From Burkholderiaceae bacterium (GTDB lineage Bacteria > Pseudomonadota > Gammaproteobacteria > Burkholderiales > Burkholderiaceae_B): a stretch of DNA of 64,000 nt. Within the stretch, counting starts at the first letter, position 1, and the number at the start of each line of letters is the position of its first letter. Below the pieces are notes generated by a model, which did not search any database, was not told where the DNA came from, and saw only the letters and a list, made by a program, of their open reading frames with translations. Positions 19,319-29,591 of this stretch are shown here, in pieces. A program made the position numbers and the translations under genes. The DNA is taken from NCBI GenBank assembly GCA_021208885.1, contig JAJOJF010000017.1:1-64000 (forward strand), in the 5' to 3' direction.

Positions 19319-20374
19319 ATGACTGACAATTCAAAACGACTGGACAGCGCTATTCAATTCGCGAGCGAGCACGAGGTCGGATGGTCGCGCGACACCACTG
19401 GCGTCTGGGGCGTACATCAAGATGACCCCCCACCTTGGAATCGTTTGTTTGGGCCTGTTCATCCTCGAGGTGGAGTATCTGGGGTTATTGCCCAGTCCGG
19501 TAAGCCGATTATTCAGTTTGGCGAGGTTGATCGAGCCGATTTGACCTTTAGCGTGGCCAAGGCTTACCTGGCTTTGCTGGCTGGCGTTGCCTACGACCGA
19601 GGCTTGCTGACACCCGATCAGCCGATTGTCGAGATCTTGCCCGGCATTGGGTTCGATGATGACCACAATAGACTGGTCACCTGGCGCCACTTGTTGCAGC
19701 AGACCAGTGAATGGACTGGAACCTGCTTTGATATACCAGACCAAGTAGATCATTTTCGTAGCCTCGCTTTTGCGCCGGTCACCGGTGGCACGAAGGGCAA
19801 CAAGCGCGAACTGAACAAACCGGGCACGTACTGGGAGTACAACGATGTGCGCATTAACCAATTGTCATTGGCTCTGTTGCATCTGTTTAAAAAACCACTT
19901 CCAGAGATCTTTAAAGAAACCATTGCTCAGCGATGCGGACTTTCAGACAATTGGCGCTGGGTTGGTTATGACCATGCCTGGGTGGATATCAACGGGCAGA
20001 AAATGCAGTCTGTACCCGGCGGCTCTCATTGGGGTGGTGGCGTGTCAATTAGCGCCAATGATCAATTCAAACTGACTCAGATGTTGCTCGATAACGGCAC
20101 GGTCAATGGCGCTCGGATACTGTCTGAGGACTGGGTCAGCCAGATGCGCAAACCCTGCGCGTTAGCACCCTTTTATGGCTATCTCGTCTGGCTAAATGAT
20201 AAACAACGTATCTTCAAGTCATTGTCGTCAGAGGCCTATTTCGGCATGGGCGCTGGTGGTCATTTCAGTCTGGTCGAGCCAGCGCTTGACCTTGTAGTGA
20301 TCATTCGCTGGATTGACTCAAGTCAAGCTGATGAGTTTTTTGGGCGGGTAGTTCAAGCATTACGGCAAAACTAG
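19319..20374 (+). CDS. Serine hydrolase, beta-lactamase/class C-like family
   Basis: A 351-residue protein of the class C beta-lactamase/esterase fold. The nucleophile motif SxxK is TFSVAKAYLAL (around residue 88). The second-motif region reads YWEYNDVRIN, so the usual Y-x-N appears as Y-N-D, and the third motif region is GMGAGGHFSL. Such proteins hydrolyse esters, D-peptides or lactams; the substrate is unknown. There is no signal peptide, so it is probably cytoplasmic. ATG 19319 has GGGGGA upstream and gives the compact start MTDNSKRL. It is divergent from thrS. Confidence 0.75.
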   Translation: MTDNSKRLDSAIQFASEHEVGWSRDTTGVWGVHQDDPPPWNRLFGPVHPRGGVSGVIAQSGKPIIQFGEVDRADLTFSVAKAYLALLAGVAYDRGLLTPDQPIVEILPGIGFDDDHNRLVTWRHLLQQTSEWTGTCFDIPDQVDHFRSLAFAPVTGGTKGNKRELNKPGTYWEYNDVRINQLSLALLHLFKKPLPEIFKETIAQRCGLSDNWRWVGYDHAWVDINGQKMQSVPGGSHWGGGVSISANDQFKLTQMLLDNGTVNGARILSEDWVSQMRKPCALAPFYGYLVWLNDKQRIFKSLSSEAYFGMGAGGHFSLVEPALDLVVIIRWIDSSQADEFFGRVVQALRQN

Positions 20375-20438
20375 CCTGTAATATGACTAGTAGGCGGGTT
20401 GCCGCGGCAGCCCAATTTCCTAGACTGATGGAGTTCTT

Positions 20439-20663
20439 ATGTTTCCCGAGTTTCGTGACCTGATTACCAAGCTGAAAACTACCGATCATCACTTTACGCG
20501 CCTGTTTGACAAGCACAACGAGCTTGATCAGAAAATCAAGAATATGGAAGACCACATCTCCCCGGGAACGCATGAGGAGATCGAAACACTCAAAAAAGAA
20601 AAACTTCACTTGAAGGACCAGCTCTACGCGATCCTTAAAAAACACGAGCAAGAAGGCAGTTAG
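20439..20663 (+). CDS. YdcH family protein (DUF465)
   Basis: A 74-residue, highly charged helical protein, MFPEFRDLITKLKTTDHHFT, then FDKHNELDQKIKNMED and a Lys/Glu-rich end (LKKEKLHLKDQLYAIL). This is the DUF465/YdcH signature and is widespread in proteobacteria. The role is unknown; the sequence predicts a helical hairpin. GATGGAG precedes the ATG. A strong terminator follows. Confidence 0.85.
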   Translation: MFPEFRDLITKLKTTDHHFTRLFDKHNELDQKIKNMEDHISPGTHEEIETLKKEKLHLKDQLYAILKKHEQEGS

Positions 20664-20687
20664 TAACCAATTTGCCGGAATCAGCAG

Positions 20688-20728
20688 ATTGCCGCACCCA
20701 ATACCTTTTGGGCTGCGGCAATTTTTTA
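20688..20728 (+). terminator. Rho-independent terminator after the DUF465 gene
   Basis: The stem ATTGCCGCA...CCCA / TGGG...TGCGGCAAT is followed by TTTTTTAAT. It also lies downstream of the convergent SDR gene. Confidence 0.85.
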
Positions 20729-20744
20729 ATCAGCCTGAGTCAGG

Positions 20745-21539
20745 CTACTTGGCAATATTGCCAGGAAAACAAAGCCCGCCAGTAATCTCGACGGTTGTCG
20801 CATTTAACGCTTCGTTCTGAGCGCAATAAGCGATCATGTCGGCGATTTCAGTTGGGCGGATCAACCGCCCAAGATGCACATCTTTGAGAATTGCCTGCAG
20901 CGCATCTTGATTCATATCCTGCAAGATGCGAGTCTCGGTATAGCCCGGTGCAATGCCCACACAACGGATATTACGAATGTTGCGCAACAAAAACTCACCA
21001 ATAATGATTTTGGGAAACCGTTCAATGGCTGCTTTGGTCGCGGAATAATTGATTTGGCCTACCTGGCCAATTTTATTGACCGACGAAATTGGCACCAACA
21101 AACCGTCCCAGCCACCATTGGCCATAGCCTCCGCACAATCGCGCATCGTGAGGAACGTTCCGGTCAAATTGACATCAATGACCGTCTTCCATTTATCAAA
21201 CCCAAGCTTGCGCGAGACTTGCCCGGTATTTTTGTCGATATTCAACAATGTGCCGTCGCGAATCACCCCTGCACAGCTAACGGCAATATTGAGTTGCCCA
21301 AAGGCCTCTAGCGTTGCGGTCACGAAACGCTCGGAATCCTCTTCTATCGTGACATCGCCCGCGACACCAATAGCCTTGCCACCTTCAGCCTCAATAGCCG
21401 CACGGACTCGATCGATCTGTTCAGGATCGCGATCAATCAATGCGATACGAGCCCCAAGGGAAGCCAGATGTTTGGCGGTCGCCTCACCAATGCCGCTCGC
21501 AGCGCCTGTAATCAGTGCAACACTGTTTTTGATTTGCAT
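20745..21539 (-). CDS. SDR family oxidoreductase
   Basis: A 264-residue short-chain dehydrogenase. The NAD(P) loop is LITGAASGIGEATAKHLA with Asp after the second strand (LIDRD), which favours NAD(H). The structural motif is SCAGVI, instead of the usual NNAG. The catalytic set is Ser in PISSVNK and YSATK. It resembles FabG-like and 3-hydroxyacyl-CoA dehydrogenase-like enzymes, but the substrate cannot be read. It stands alone, convergent to DUF465 and 170 bases from tRNA-Val. Confidence 0.8.
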   Translation of the reverse strand: MQIKNSVALITGAASGIGEATAKHLASLGARIALIDRDPEQIDRVRAAIEAEGGKAIGVAGDVTIEEDSERFVTATLEAFGQLNIAVSCAGVIRDGTLLNIDKNTGQVSRKLGFDKWKTVIDVNLTGTFLTMRDCAEAMANGGWDGLLVPISSVNKIGQVGQINYSATKAAIERFPKIIIGEFLLRNIRNIRCVGIAPGYTETRILQDMNQDALQAILKDVHLGRLIRPTEIADMIAYCAQNEALNATTVEITGGLCFPGNIAK

Positions 21540-21707
21540 AACTCAGTACCCATGATGACCTAGCAAGTGAGCAGGCACTAGCCTGCTACGACGCAGCAAG
21601 TGTAGCAGCCACATGAGCGGCGCACCGGGTCTGGAATTGATTCGGATCAAACGTTGTCGTCAGCTGACTAGAACAAGCCTGTCCAATCTGGATGTGCAAG
21701 GAGAAGA

Positions 21708-21784
21708 TGGTAGGCGGTATTGGATTCGAACCAACGACCTCCACGATGTCAACGTGGCGCTCTAACCAACTGAGCTAACCGCCT
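21708..21784 (-). tRNA. tRNA-Val (anticodon GAC)
   Basis: A 77-nt cloverleaf on the minus strand: acceptor AGGCGGT paired with ACCGCCT, D-arm AGCTCAGTTGG, anticodon loop TTGACAT (GAC), T-loop GTTCGAATC and an encoded CCA. The flanking stretches 21540-21707 and 21785-21925 show no gene or clear signal. Confidence 0.94.
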
Positions 21785-21925
21785 GCAGAAGCGAAGGACG
21801 CAATCATACCCTGCCGATCTTCGACTGTCAAAACCACCAACTAACCACCAACGAACGAACGCATCAAACAATCCGGGGCCTTGACAGCCGCCTTACGCTC
21901 GAGTCGACTTATGTATGCTTTTAAA

Positions 21926-22594
21926 TCAAAGCGCAACCGAGCGTGCAGCCGCAACAAACGCCCGCATTTTGTCAGCACACTTGATGCCTGGCTCAGACTC
22001 CACGCCGCTGCTGACGTCAACCGCCTGAGGCTTTATCTGTTGGATTAGCGACGCAACGTTCTCGGGCTTAAGCCCACCGGAAAGGATCACAGGCCTGCTG
22101 CCTTTATGAGAAACGAGTGACAGCAAATCTCTGTCAAAGCCATGCCCACTGCCGCCGTACGCAGGCGTGTAGCTGTCAAACAGCCAGGCTGCGGCAGCAC
22201 TGTAGCGCTCGCACACCGCTAACAGCGCTTCGGGCGTATCAAGCCCAGGGGCACCTACGCGAAACGCCTTGATGTATGACCATCCAAATTGCTCACAGTA
22301 ATCAGGCGACTCATCGCCATGAAACTGCAGATAAGTCGGGTGCATCGCCTGAATGACCCTGCGAACGACTTCTGGCGCCGGCTCAACAAACAGAGCCACA
22401 CTATCGACAAATACATGCCTTGAATGAGCCAATTGCGCAGCGCGCTCGGGCGTCAAGCACCGACGACTTTTAGGATAAAACACAAACCCGAGCGCATCAG
22501 CACCAAGTTGACAGGCATGCGCAACATCTTCCTCGCGCGTCAAGCCGCAAATTTTGATGCGTGTGTTTGTTTGCACGTAACTATTTGTGTTCAT
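21926..22594 (-). CDS. trpF: Phosphoribosylanthranilate isomerase
   Basis: A 222-residue TIM barrel for the Amadori step of tryptophan synthesis. The catalytic Cys is in RIKICGLTREEDV and the catalytic Asp in the C-terminal half (LFDSYTPAYGGSGHGFDRDL). PVILSGGLKPENV and VDVSSGVESEPGIK bind the phosphate. It is placed 29 bases downstream of truA on the same strand. The usual next genes trpB and trpA are not present; tRNA-Val and unrelated genes follow. Confidence 0.95.
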   Translation of the reverse strand: MNTNSYVQTNTRIKICGLTREEDVAHACQLGADALGFVFYPKSRRCLTPERAAQLAHSRHVFVDSVALFVEPAPEVVRRVIQAMHPTYLQFHGDESPDYCEQFGWSYIKAFRVGAPGLDTPEALLAVCERYSAAAAWLFDSYTPAYGGSGHGFDRDLLSLVSHKGSRPVILSGGLKPENVASLIQQIKPQAVDVSSGVESEPGIKCADKMRAFVAAARSVAL

Positions 22595-22623
22595 AAGTCA
22601 AGATGCTTGAATTAATGCGGCAA

Positions 22624-23412
22624 TCACAATCCGGCAATTGATGCTACTGTCGTTAATGGCTTGGTAAGCAAGTCTGTCGGGTACTCGACATCTGTTAAAT
22701 ATAGCCCGCTCGCGCTGTAAGTCGGAGCAGCTTTTGTACGATCGCGTGCCTTGAAAACCTGCTCAAAATGATCAAGGTCGGTTTTACCTTGTCCGAGCAA
22801 AACTAACTCACCCACGATATTACGAACCATGTGATGCAAAAAAGCATTGGCCTTCAAATGAATCAATACGAGCTCACCTTTTCGCTGTAGGCTGATGCTG
22901 TGCATGGTTCGAACCGGCGTAGCGGCTTGACATTGAGAAGATCTAAAACTTGAGAAGTCGTGTTCACCAACAAGCATTTGTGCGCCTTGCTGCATTCGCT
23001 CTAGATCGAGTGACCGAAAACACCACCCCGCCCTGCCGGCCCACAAAGGTTGGCGCACCGGGGTATTAAGCAGCACGTAGGTATATGACCTTGTAATTGC
23101 ACTAAAGCGCGCGTGAAACTGATCTTGAACAGGACAAGCCCATTGAACGGCAATGGAATCAGGCAACAAGCTGTTTAGGCCTCTGACCCAGGCCGAGCTG
23201 GGCCGGTCAACCATCACATCAATATGCACAATTTGCGCCGTCGCATGCACGCCAGTGTCAGTGCGTCCGGCACAAACAGTGGGCACTTTTACCCCTACAA
23301 ACTGGCGTAGCGCCGTTTCGAGTTGATCCTGAACCGTCTGCCCGTTTGGTTGGGTTTGCCATCCAAGCCAAGGCCTGCCGTCATAACTGACGCCAAGCAC
23401 CATCCTGATCAT
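22624..23412 (-). CDS. truA: tRNA pseudouridine(38-40) synthase TruA
   Basis: A 262-residue pseudouridine synthase. The catalytic Asp is in CAGRTDTGVHA, and other family stretches are GVSYDGRPWLGWQTQPNGQT at the N-terminus and FLHHMVRNIVGELVLLGQG near the end. It modifies U38-U40 in the anticodon stem of many tRNAs. It lies between the FimV-like gene and trpF in the order normal for Burkholderiales. Confidence 0.95.
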   Translation of the reverse strand: MIRMVLGVSYDGRPWLGWQTQPNGQTVQDQLETALRQFVGVKVPTVCAGRTDTGVHATAQIVHIDVMVDRPSSAWVRGLNSLLPDSIAVQWACPVQDQFHARFSAITRSYTYVLLNTPVRQPLWAGRAGWCFRSLDLERMQQGAQMLVGEHDFSSFRSSQCQAATPVRTMHSISLQRKGELVLIHLKANAFLHHMVRNIVGELVLLGQGKTDLDHFEQVFKARDRTKAAPTYSASGLYLTDVEYPTDLLTKPLTTVASIAGL

Positions 23413-23417
23413 GAGAG

Positions 23418-24908
23418 CTAGGCCTTGTTGTCTGGCTTGGAAAACGTCGGTTCGGGCTTTTGGTCAAGCGACAGATCAATATTCTTTAGTTTCTGCTCAA
23501 AGTCGGCCGCTGCATGATCAACCCGTTTTTCAGCTTCTTGGGCCTCAGACGGCTTGGTCTTGGTGGCACGAAGCGCCCACGCCAAAATCAAGGCAATCAA
23601 TGCCAGCAGCAACGCTATAGCGGCTGTGGTGTTATCCGTCACCCATTGACCGACCCGAGTAAACAGATTTGCCGAACTGTCAACGTCAGGTGCAGACCCG
23701 CCTGCATTGGCTGATTGACCGCTTTGCTCACCAGCGGTGTTCAAATTTGGTGACTCGGCTGTGCCAGTGCCGTTCTGCGACCTATCTGTCGATGACTGAT
23801 CCGAAGCTGAACCGGCGGGTTGATTGTCTGTTTGAGTTGTTGACTGACCCCCAGCTTGACTGCCCGAGCTGGTTTCAGCCTGACTTTGCGTCACAGCACC
23901 GCCTTGGTCGCCCTGCGCACTTGAAGCAATAGCGCCTTGCAAGGCAGCAATGTTTTGCTCTAGTGCTCGCTTGCGTTCAAGTTCTTCGGCAAGTGCTTTG
24001 GCCTGTGCGGCTTGAGCATCAGCCTGCGCAGCCTGCGTGTCTTGCTGCGCTGCAGTCAGGCGAACCTGGTCGTTGGCCGGCGGCGGTGGCTCCGTACGTG
24101 CCTGCTCAACGTCGCCTTGCTTTTGCTCGGGCGGTGATTGCAGAGTCTGAGCTGAAGCCTGCGCAGCGATACCTTGATTGCCTTGGCCACCACCGCGAGA
24201 TTGCCGGAATGCGCGCACATGCTCAAGATACTGGGCCTTCGCAAAAGCTGGGTCGACGGCTCGAACAGCGTCCGCATCGGGGATCCGCAACGCAGCGCCC
24301 GCTTTTAGCAGGTTCATGTTCTGGCGCAAGAAAGCATCAGGATTTGAGCTGTAGAGCGCCCAAAGTTGCTGGTATAAGTTGGCACCTGAAACCGGAAATT
24401 GCTCAGCAATGCCGATTAAGGTATCACCGCGCTGAACCGTTACCTGATCACCAGCCAACCGAACATTCGGTGCAGGCGGCACAATAATGCTGGCCTGAAC
24501 GGTGCGGCTAGATGATGAAGTGGTCACGGCTAGCAAGACGTCAATCACACTTGATTGAGCCGCCTGAGTTGACTTTAACTCCACCAAGCGCGAACCGGCA
24601 TTTCGACCAGCAACGACGGACAATGACAATGAGTCAAGAGGTACAGGTGGCGTCAAACCTGTGGACTGCCACGCTGCCGCTGGCGCAATACTGACCGACA
24701 AGGACTCCGCTTCCTGGGGTGACATCGCCGTAATCGGGACTTGTACCACCAGAGCTTGCCCGGGTGACGATGTCACGCGCGAGTGCCCTAGCTCAAAGGC
24801 TAAAGCGTTCGTCATGCCAAACGCGGCCAATACGCTTAGGCCAAGCACCGAGGACTTGGCTGCTCTAGGGGCTGTTAAGGGCGCAGGTAAATTTGTCTTG
24901 TCGTTCAT
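23418..24908 (-). CDS. FimV/HubP-like polar protein with LysM domain, short form
   Basis: A 496-residue protein in the usual FimV position between asd and truA. It has an N-terminal hydrophobic segment (SSVLGLSVLAAFGMTNALAF), a FimV-type N domain, a LysM motif (VTVQRGDTLIGIAEQFP, then LYSSNPDAFLRQNMNLLKAG, around 175-235), a coiled and Gln/Ala-rich middle, a Ser/Gln/Gly-rich linker and a transmembrane helix (TAAIALLLALIALILAWAL) near residue 430. FimV proteins organise pili and polar machinery. Family members are often about 900 residues with a C-terminal TPR cap; this one ends about 50 residues after the membrane helix. Confidence 0.82.
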   Translation of the reverse strand: MNDKTNLPAPLTAPRAAKSSVLGLSVLAAFGMTNALAFELGHSRVTSSPGQALVVQVPITAMSPQEAESLSVSIAPAAAWQSTGLTPPVPLDSLSLSVVAGRNAGSRLVELKSTQAAQSSVIDVLLAVTTSSSSRTVQASIIVPPAPNVRLAGDQVTVQRGDTLIGIAEQFPVSGANLYQQLWALYSSNPDAFLRQNMNLLKAGAALRIPDADAVRAVDPAFAKAQYLEHVRAFRQSRGGGQGNQGIAAQASAQTLQSPPEQKQGDVEQARTEPPPPANDQVRLTAAQQDTQAAQADAQAAQAKALAEELERKRALEQNIAALQGAIASSAQGDQGGAVTQSQAETSSGSQAGGQSTTQTDNQPAGSASDQSSTDRSQNGTGTAESPNLNTAGEQSGQSANAGGSAPDVDSSANLFTRVGQWVTDNTTAAIALLLALIALILAWALRATKTKPSEAQEAEKRVDHAAADFEQKLKNIDLSLDQKPEPTFSKPDNKA

Positions 24909-25086
24909 ATCGGCAGCGATCGGGGTTTAAGCAATTAAAACTTTGCTAGGGCAAGCCAAGAACTCGAGCTTGTAGCCATGCGGCTTGCGGGGCCAAAGCC
25001 CCCGAAAACGCAAAAAATACAACCAGCGAGACCTAAAGACCTATTAGTTTACTGACTCAATTGAAACTGAATGTAACAAAATCGAC

Positions 25087-26214
25087 TCAATCGCGCTCTA
25101 AAAGGATGTTCAACATGCGGCGCAAGGGCTCGGCTGCACCCCAGAGCAGTTGATCGCCTACGGTAAAAGCGCTGAGATACGTAGGCCCCATGCTCATTTT
25201 GCGCAGTCGACCGACCGGGATGTCAAGCGTGCCTGTGACAGCTACCGGGGACAAATCAGCCATGGTTGCCTCCCTAGAATTGGGGATCACTTTTGCCCAC
25301 TGCGTTCCCTGGTCGATAATCTCGGTAATTTCGTCAAGCGGCACGTCACGCGTAAGTTTGATGGTCAGCGCCTGGCTGTGGCAGCGCATGGCTCCAATAC
25401 GAACGCATAAGCCATCAATCGGTATTGCAGGGCTATCAAACCCCTCGCCACGGCCAAGTATCTTGTTGGTCTCAGAACCCGCTTTCCACTCCTCACGAGA
25501 CACGCCGTTGCCTAGATCTTTGTCAATCCAGGGAATTAAGTTGCCAGCCAGAGGAACACCAAAATTGTCAACGGGCAAACGGCCACTGCGCTGCAAATCA
25601 AGCACGGCCTTGTCAATTTCTAAGATCGCACTGGCCGGGTCTGCCAGCTTGTCTGCAACCGAGCCATTAAGTAAACCAAACTGGTTAAGCAACTCGCGCA
25701 TGTGCTGGGCACCACCACCTGATGCAGCCTGATAGGTCATGCTGGTCATCCACTCAACCAAACCCGCGTGGAACAAACCCGCCAATCCCATGAGCATGCA
25801 CGAGACTGTGCAATTGCCACCTACAAAGTCTTTGGTGCCTTTTGCCAAAGCCGCGTCGATGACAGAGCGATTAACGGGATCGAGCACAATCACCGCGTCC
25901 GGCTTCATCCGCAAGGTGCTAGCTGCATCAATCCAATACCCATCCCATCCGGCTGCGCGCAATTTGTGATGAACAGCCGTTGTGTAATCCCCACCCTGGG
26001 TGGTGACAATGATGGGAAGCTTTTTTAATGTGTCGATGTCGTGAGCGTCCTGCAGCTGACTGCCGCCTGCCCAATCTGGGGCCTGACCACCGACATTACT
26101 CGTGGAGAAAAAAACAGGATGAATGCCAGCGAAGTCATTTTCTTCGCGCATCCGGTGCATCAGCACCGAGCCCACCATGCCACGCCAACCGATAAATCCG
26201 ACAGAAGAACTCAT
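25087..26214 (-). CDS. asd: Aspartate-semialdehyde dehydrogenase
   Basis: A 375-residue enzyme of the gammaproteobacterial-type long form. It starts [20 protein letters not shown] (NADP loop), has the catalytic Cys in [14 protein letters not shown] and the catalytic His in [14 protein letters not shown]. It makes aspartate semialdehyde, the branch point to lysine, methionine and threonine, and feeds Hom, ThrB and ThrC, also encoded in this window. It lies downstream of leuB by 72 bases on the same strand. Confidence 0.96.
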   Translation of the reverse strand: MSSSVGFIGWRGMVGSVLMHRMREENDFAGIHPVFFSTSNVGGQAPDWAGGSQLQDAHDIDTLKKLPIIVTTQGGDYTTAVHHKLRAAGWDGYWIDAASTLRMKPDAVIVLDPVNRSVIDAALAKGTKDFVGGNCTVSCMLMGLAGLFHAGLVEWMTSMTYQAASGGGAQHMRELLNQFGLLNGSVADKLADPASAILEIDKAVLDLQRSGRLPVDNFGVPLAGNLIPWIDKDLGNGVSREEWKAGSETNKILGRGEGFDSPAIPIDGLCVRIGAMRCHSQALTIKLTRDVPLDEITEIIDQGTQWAKVIPNSREATMADLSPVAVTGTLDIPVGRLRKMSMGPTYLSAFTVGDQLLWGAAEPLRRMLNILLERD

Positions 26215-26286
26215 TTGTCATGCGCCTTAGTAAAGAAGCCAGTCACTCGGGCGCATCGACGCCTGCATGACTGACCAAAAGGCACA

Positions 26287-27369
26287 TCATACCGTGCCAA
26301 GCGCCTTCAACACAGCGTCCCCCATTTGAGCTGTGCTCACTTTGGTGGTTCCGGCCTCAAAAATGTCGGCTGTACGCAACCCCTGAGCCAGAACCTGACG
26401 AACGGCTGACTCTATCCGGCTAGCAGCACCCTCTTCATTGAGGGAATAACGCAACATCATGGCTGCTGACAATATCGTCGCCAGCGGATTAGCAATTCCC
26501 TGGCCAGCAATATCTGGGGCAGATCCATGGCTTGGTTCATAAAGCCCCTGACCCGACTCATTTAGCGACGCTGACGGCAACATCCCAATTGAGCCAGTCA
26601 GCATCGCAGCCTCATCGGACAAAATATCGCCAAACAAGTTTCCAGTCACGATCACATCGAACTCTTTTGGAGCTCGTACCAGTTGCATGGCGGCATTGTC
26701 GACATACATGTGGGAGAGTTCAACATCAGGGTAGTCTTTGGCCACATCAATGACGATGTCGCGCCAAAACTGGGAAGTCTCTAGCACGTTGGCTTTATCA
26801 ACGCTGCAAAGCCTGCCACGACGCTTCTTGGCGGCTTGAAACCCCAGATGAGCGATACGCCTAATCTCAGTTTCAGCGTAGCGCATGGTGTCAAAGCCTT
26901 CGCGCTCACCAGTGAAAGGTCCGTCTATGGCCGCCCTCACACCGCGCGGTTGACCGAAATAGATATCTCCGGTTAATTCACGCAGTATCAGGATGTCGAG
27001 ACCGGCAACGATCTCTGGCTTTAATGATGAAGCGTTGGCCAATTCCGGATACAGAATGGCCGGCCGCAAATTAGCGAACAATCCCAGGGCTTTCCGCAAT
27101 CCCAAAATCGCCTGTTCCGGGCGATGTTCACGTGGCAATCTGTCGTATTTCCAGTCACCAACTGCCCCAAATAAGATGGCGTCACTCGATTTGGCTAGCT
27201 CTAGGGTCGAAGGTGGCAGTGGGTGCCCATGCTGGTCATAAGCCGCGCCGCCGACAGGTGCTTGAGAAACCTCTAACGACAGATTCAGCGCATGCAGAAC
27301 CCGCATTGCCTGATCCATGATTTCAGGGCCAATCCCGTCTCCCGGCAAGACAGCAATCTTGTGAGTCAT
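26287..27369 (-). CDS. leuB: 3-isopropylmalate dehydrogenase
   Basis: A 360-residue decarboxylating dehydrogenase. Features are [18 protein letters not shown] at the start, the Arg/Tyr set in [15 protein letters not shown] and [10 protein letters not shown], and [18 protein letters not shown] with [18 protein letters not shown] for metal and NAD binding. It carries out the third step of leucine synthesis. Its start overlaps the leuD stop by 4 bases. Confidence 0.97.
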   Translation of the reverse strand: MTHKIAVLPGDGIGPEIMDQAMRVLHALNLSLEVSQAPVGGAAYDQHGHPLPPSTLELAKSSDAILFGAVGDWKYDRLPREHRPEQAILGLRKALGLFANLRPAILYPELANASSLKPEIVAGLDILILRELTGDIYFGQPRGVRAAIDGPFTGEREGFDTMRYAETEIRRIAHLGFQAAKKRRGRLCSVDKANVLETSQFWRDIVIDVAKDYPDVELSHMYVDNAAMQLVRAPKEFDVIVTGNLFGDILSDEAAMLTGSIGMLPSASLNESGQGLYEPSHGSAPDIAGQGIANPLATILSAAMMLRYSLNEEGAASRIESAVRQVLAQGLRTADIFEAGTTKVSTAQMGDAVLKALGTV

Positions 27370-28025
27370 AACCTAGCCCCTAGCGGCTGGACGTCAAGCC
27401 AAGGATGACTGGCAAGTCGCTCAGCTTCGAAGGCGCGGATTTTTTCGGCGTGCTTTAGCGTCAGTCCGATCTCATCAAGTCCGTTGAGCAGACAGTCTTT
27501 GCGGAACGGGTCAATATCAAATGCAAAGTTCCGCCCGTCGCCCGTGCGCACGACCTGCGCCGGCAAGTCCACGGTCAATTCGTAGCCGTTAAAGCTGTGG
27601 ACCTCATCGAACAAACGTGCCACTTCCATCTCAGACAAAACAATTGGCAACAAGCCATTCTTAAAGCAATTGTTAAAGAAGATGTCGGCAAACGACGGCG
27701 CAATGATCGCTCTGAACCCGTATTGCAACAATGCCCAAGGCGCATGCTCGCGGCTTGAGCCGCATCCAAAGTTTTTGCGGGCCAACAAAATCGAGGCGCC
27801 TTTATAACGAGGCTGGTTCAGCACGAAGTCCGGATTCAGCTTGCGCTTGCTGTTATCCATGCCAGGCTCGCCGTGATCGAGATAACGAAGCTCATCAAAG
27901 AGATTTGGCCCGAAACCAGTTCGTTTGATGGACTTCAGAAACTGCTTGGGAATGATCAAATCGGTGTCGACGTTCTCGCGATCCATCGGGGCGACAATGC
28001 CCTTGTGTATAGTGATTTTTTCCAT
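27366..28025 (-). CDS. leuD: 3-isopropylmalate dehydratase small subunit
   Basis: A 219-residue LeuD swivelling domain. [20 protein letters not shown] opens it, and [19 protein letters not shown] is the substrate-binding core. It pairs with LeuC to isomerise 2-isopropylmalate. It is 8 bases after leuC; the entericidin-like small gene found between leuC and leuD in some relatives is absent. Confidence 0.97.
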   Translation of the reverse strand: MEKITIHKGIVAPMDRENVDTDLIIPKQFLKSIKRTGFGPNLFDELRYLDHGEPGMDNSKRKLNPDFVLNQPRYKGASILLARKNFGCGSSREHAPWALLQYGFRAIIAPSFADIFFNNCFKNGLLPIVLSEMEVARLFDEVHSFNGYELTVDLPAQVVRTGDGRNFAFDIDPFRKDCLLNGLDEIGLTLKHAEKIRAFEAERLASHPWLDVQPLGARL

Positions 28026-28033
28026 ATCGATTC

Positions 28034-29437
28034 CTAGCCTAATTCCCGAACATCAACAAAATGGCCCTCAACCGCAGCCGCTGCCGCCATCGCCGGACTG
28101 ACCAGATGCGTGCGACCACCCTGACCTTGCCTGCCTTCGAAGTTTCGGTTTGACGTTGATGCGCAACGCTCACCGGGCTCAAGGCGATCAGCATTCATGG
28201 CCAAACACATTGAACAACCGGGCTCACGCCACTCGAATCCGGACTCGATGAAGATTTTGTCCAAGCCCTCGCGTTCAGCCTGCTGTTTAACCAGACCGGA
28301 ACCTGGCACCACCATGGCTTGCTTGACGTTGGCTGCAACTCGCTTACCGCGCACAACGGCAGCGGCAGCGCGCAAGTCCTCAATACGCGAGTTGGTGCAA
28401 GAGCCAATAAAAACCTTGTCGATCTTGATGGATGTAAGCGGGGTGTTGGGTTCTAAGCCCATGTACTGTAAGGCACGCTCCATGCCGCTACGACGCATGG
28501 CATCCTTTTCCTTGTCGGGATCGGGCACGCGCGCAGTAACTGGCAGTACCATTTCCGGCGATGTTCCCCAAGTTACCTGCGGCACGATGTCGGCAGCATT
28601 TATTTCAACCACTCGATCAAAATGCGCACCATCATCAGAATGGAGCGTGCGCCAATATTGAACTGCAGCATCCCATACTGCTCCCGTTGGGGCGAATGGA
28701 CGCCCACGGAAGTACTCAATGGTCTTGTCGTCCACGGCAACCATGCCCGAACGAGCACCGGCTTCGATTGCCATGTTGCAGACGGTCATGCGACCTTCAA
28801 TACTGAGATTCCGGATTGTGCTGCCGCCAAATTCAATGGCATAACCCGTTCCACCGGCTGTACCAATGACGCCAATCACATGCAAAACCACGTCTTTGGC
28901 TGTACAGCCCACCGGCAACTTGCCTTCGACCTTGACGAGCATATTTTTGCTTTTCTTGGCCAACAGGGTTTGGGTAGCCAGCACATGCTCAACCTCAGAA
29001 GTTCCAATGCCGTGAGCCAAGGCACCAAAGGCGCCATGGGTGCTTGTATGCGAGTCACCGCATACAACCGTCATGCCAGGCAAAGTAGCGCCCTGCTCCG
29101 GGCCGATGACGTGCACAATCCCCTGACGCAGGTCGTTCATCTTGAACTCAATCACGCCAAACTTCTCGCAGTTTTTATCCAACGTATCGATCTGCAGTTT
29201 CGAGATCGGGTCCGCGATACCACTGCTACGGTCCTGGGTCGGCACGTTATGGTCGGCCACCGCTAAATTTGCACTGACACGCCATGGCTTGCGCCCGGCC
29301 ATCTCAAGACCTTCAAAAGCCTGGGGGCTCGTCACCTCATGCAGTAGGTGACGATCAATGTAGAGAATAGCGGTCCCATCAGCTTCCTGATGGACTACAT
29401 GGGCATCCCATAATTTGTCGTATAGCGTTCGTTTCAT
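28034..29437 (-). CDS. leuC: 3-isopropylmalate dehydratase large subunit
   Basis: A 467-residue aconitase-family subunit. The [4Fe-4S] ligands are the Cys of [13 protein letters not shown] and the two Cys of [11 protein letters not shown]. Other hallmarks are [20 protein letters not shown] and [20 protein letters not shown]. It forms the active enzyme with LeuD. The 154-base region upstream (29438-29591) has no leucine-rich leader peptide that I can see; it holds a small GCTCC/GGAGC hairpin without a T-run. Confidence 0.97.
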   Translation of the reverse strand: MKRTLYDKLWDAHVVHQEADGTAILYIDRHLLHEVTSPQAFEGLEMAGRKPWRVSANLAVADHNVPTQDRSSGIADPISKLQIDTLDKNCEKFGVIEFKMNDLRQGIVHVIGPEQGATLPGMTVVCGDSHTSTHGAFGALAHGIGTSEVEHVLATQTLLAKKSKNMLVKVEGKLPVGCTAKDVVLHVIGVIGTAGGTGYAIEFGGSTIRNLSIEGRMTVCNMAIEAGARSGMVAVDDKTIEYFRGRPFAPTGAVWDAAVQYWRTLHSDDGAHFDRVVEINAADIVPQVTWGTSPEMVLPVTARVPDPDKEKDAMRRSGMERALQYMGLEPNTPLTSIKIDKVFIGSCTNSRIEDLRAAAAVVRGKRVAANVKQAMVVPGSGLVKQQAEREGLDKIFIESGFEWREPGCSMCLAMNADRLEPGERCASTSNRNFEGRQGQGGRTHLVSPAMAAAAAVEGHFVDVRELG

Positions 29438-29591
29438 GGCAGCAGTTCCAACTAGGTTTGCAACAAATGTGATTAAGCGTACCTGTCTCGCCAGTTGCGG
29501 TAAGCAATCAACCGAGCTTATACAAATCTACACGGCAAGCCGCTCCTTGTGGGAGCCGCCGCCAAACGAGCTTTTGATTATGCCATGCAGG

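Noticed and set aside
29438-29591. A leucine leader peptide or terminator upstream of leuC
   Set aside because: No Leu-rich short frame and no T-run after the GCTCC/GGAGC hairpin.
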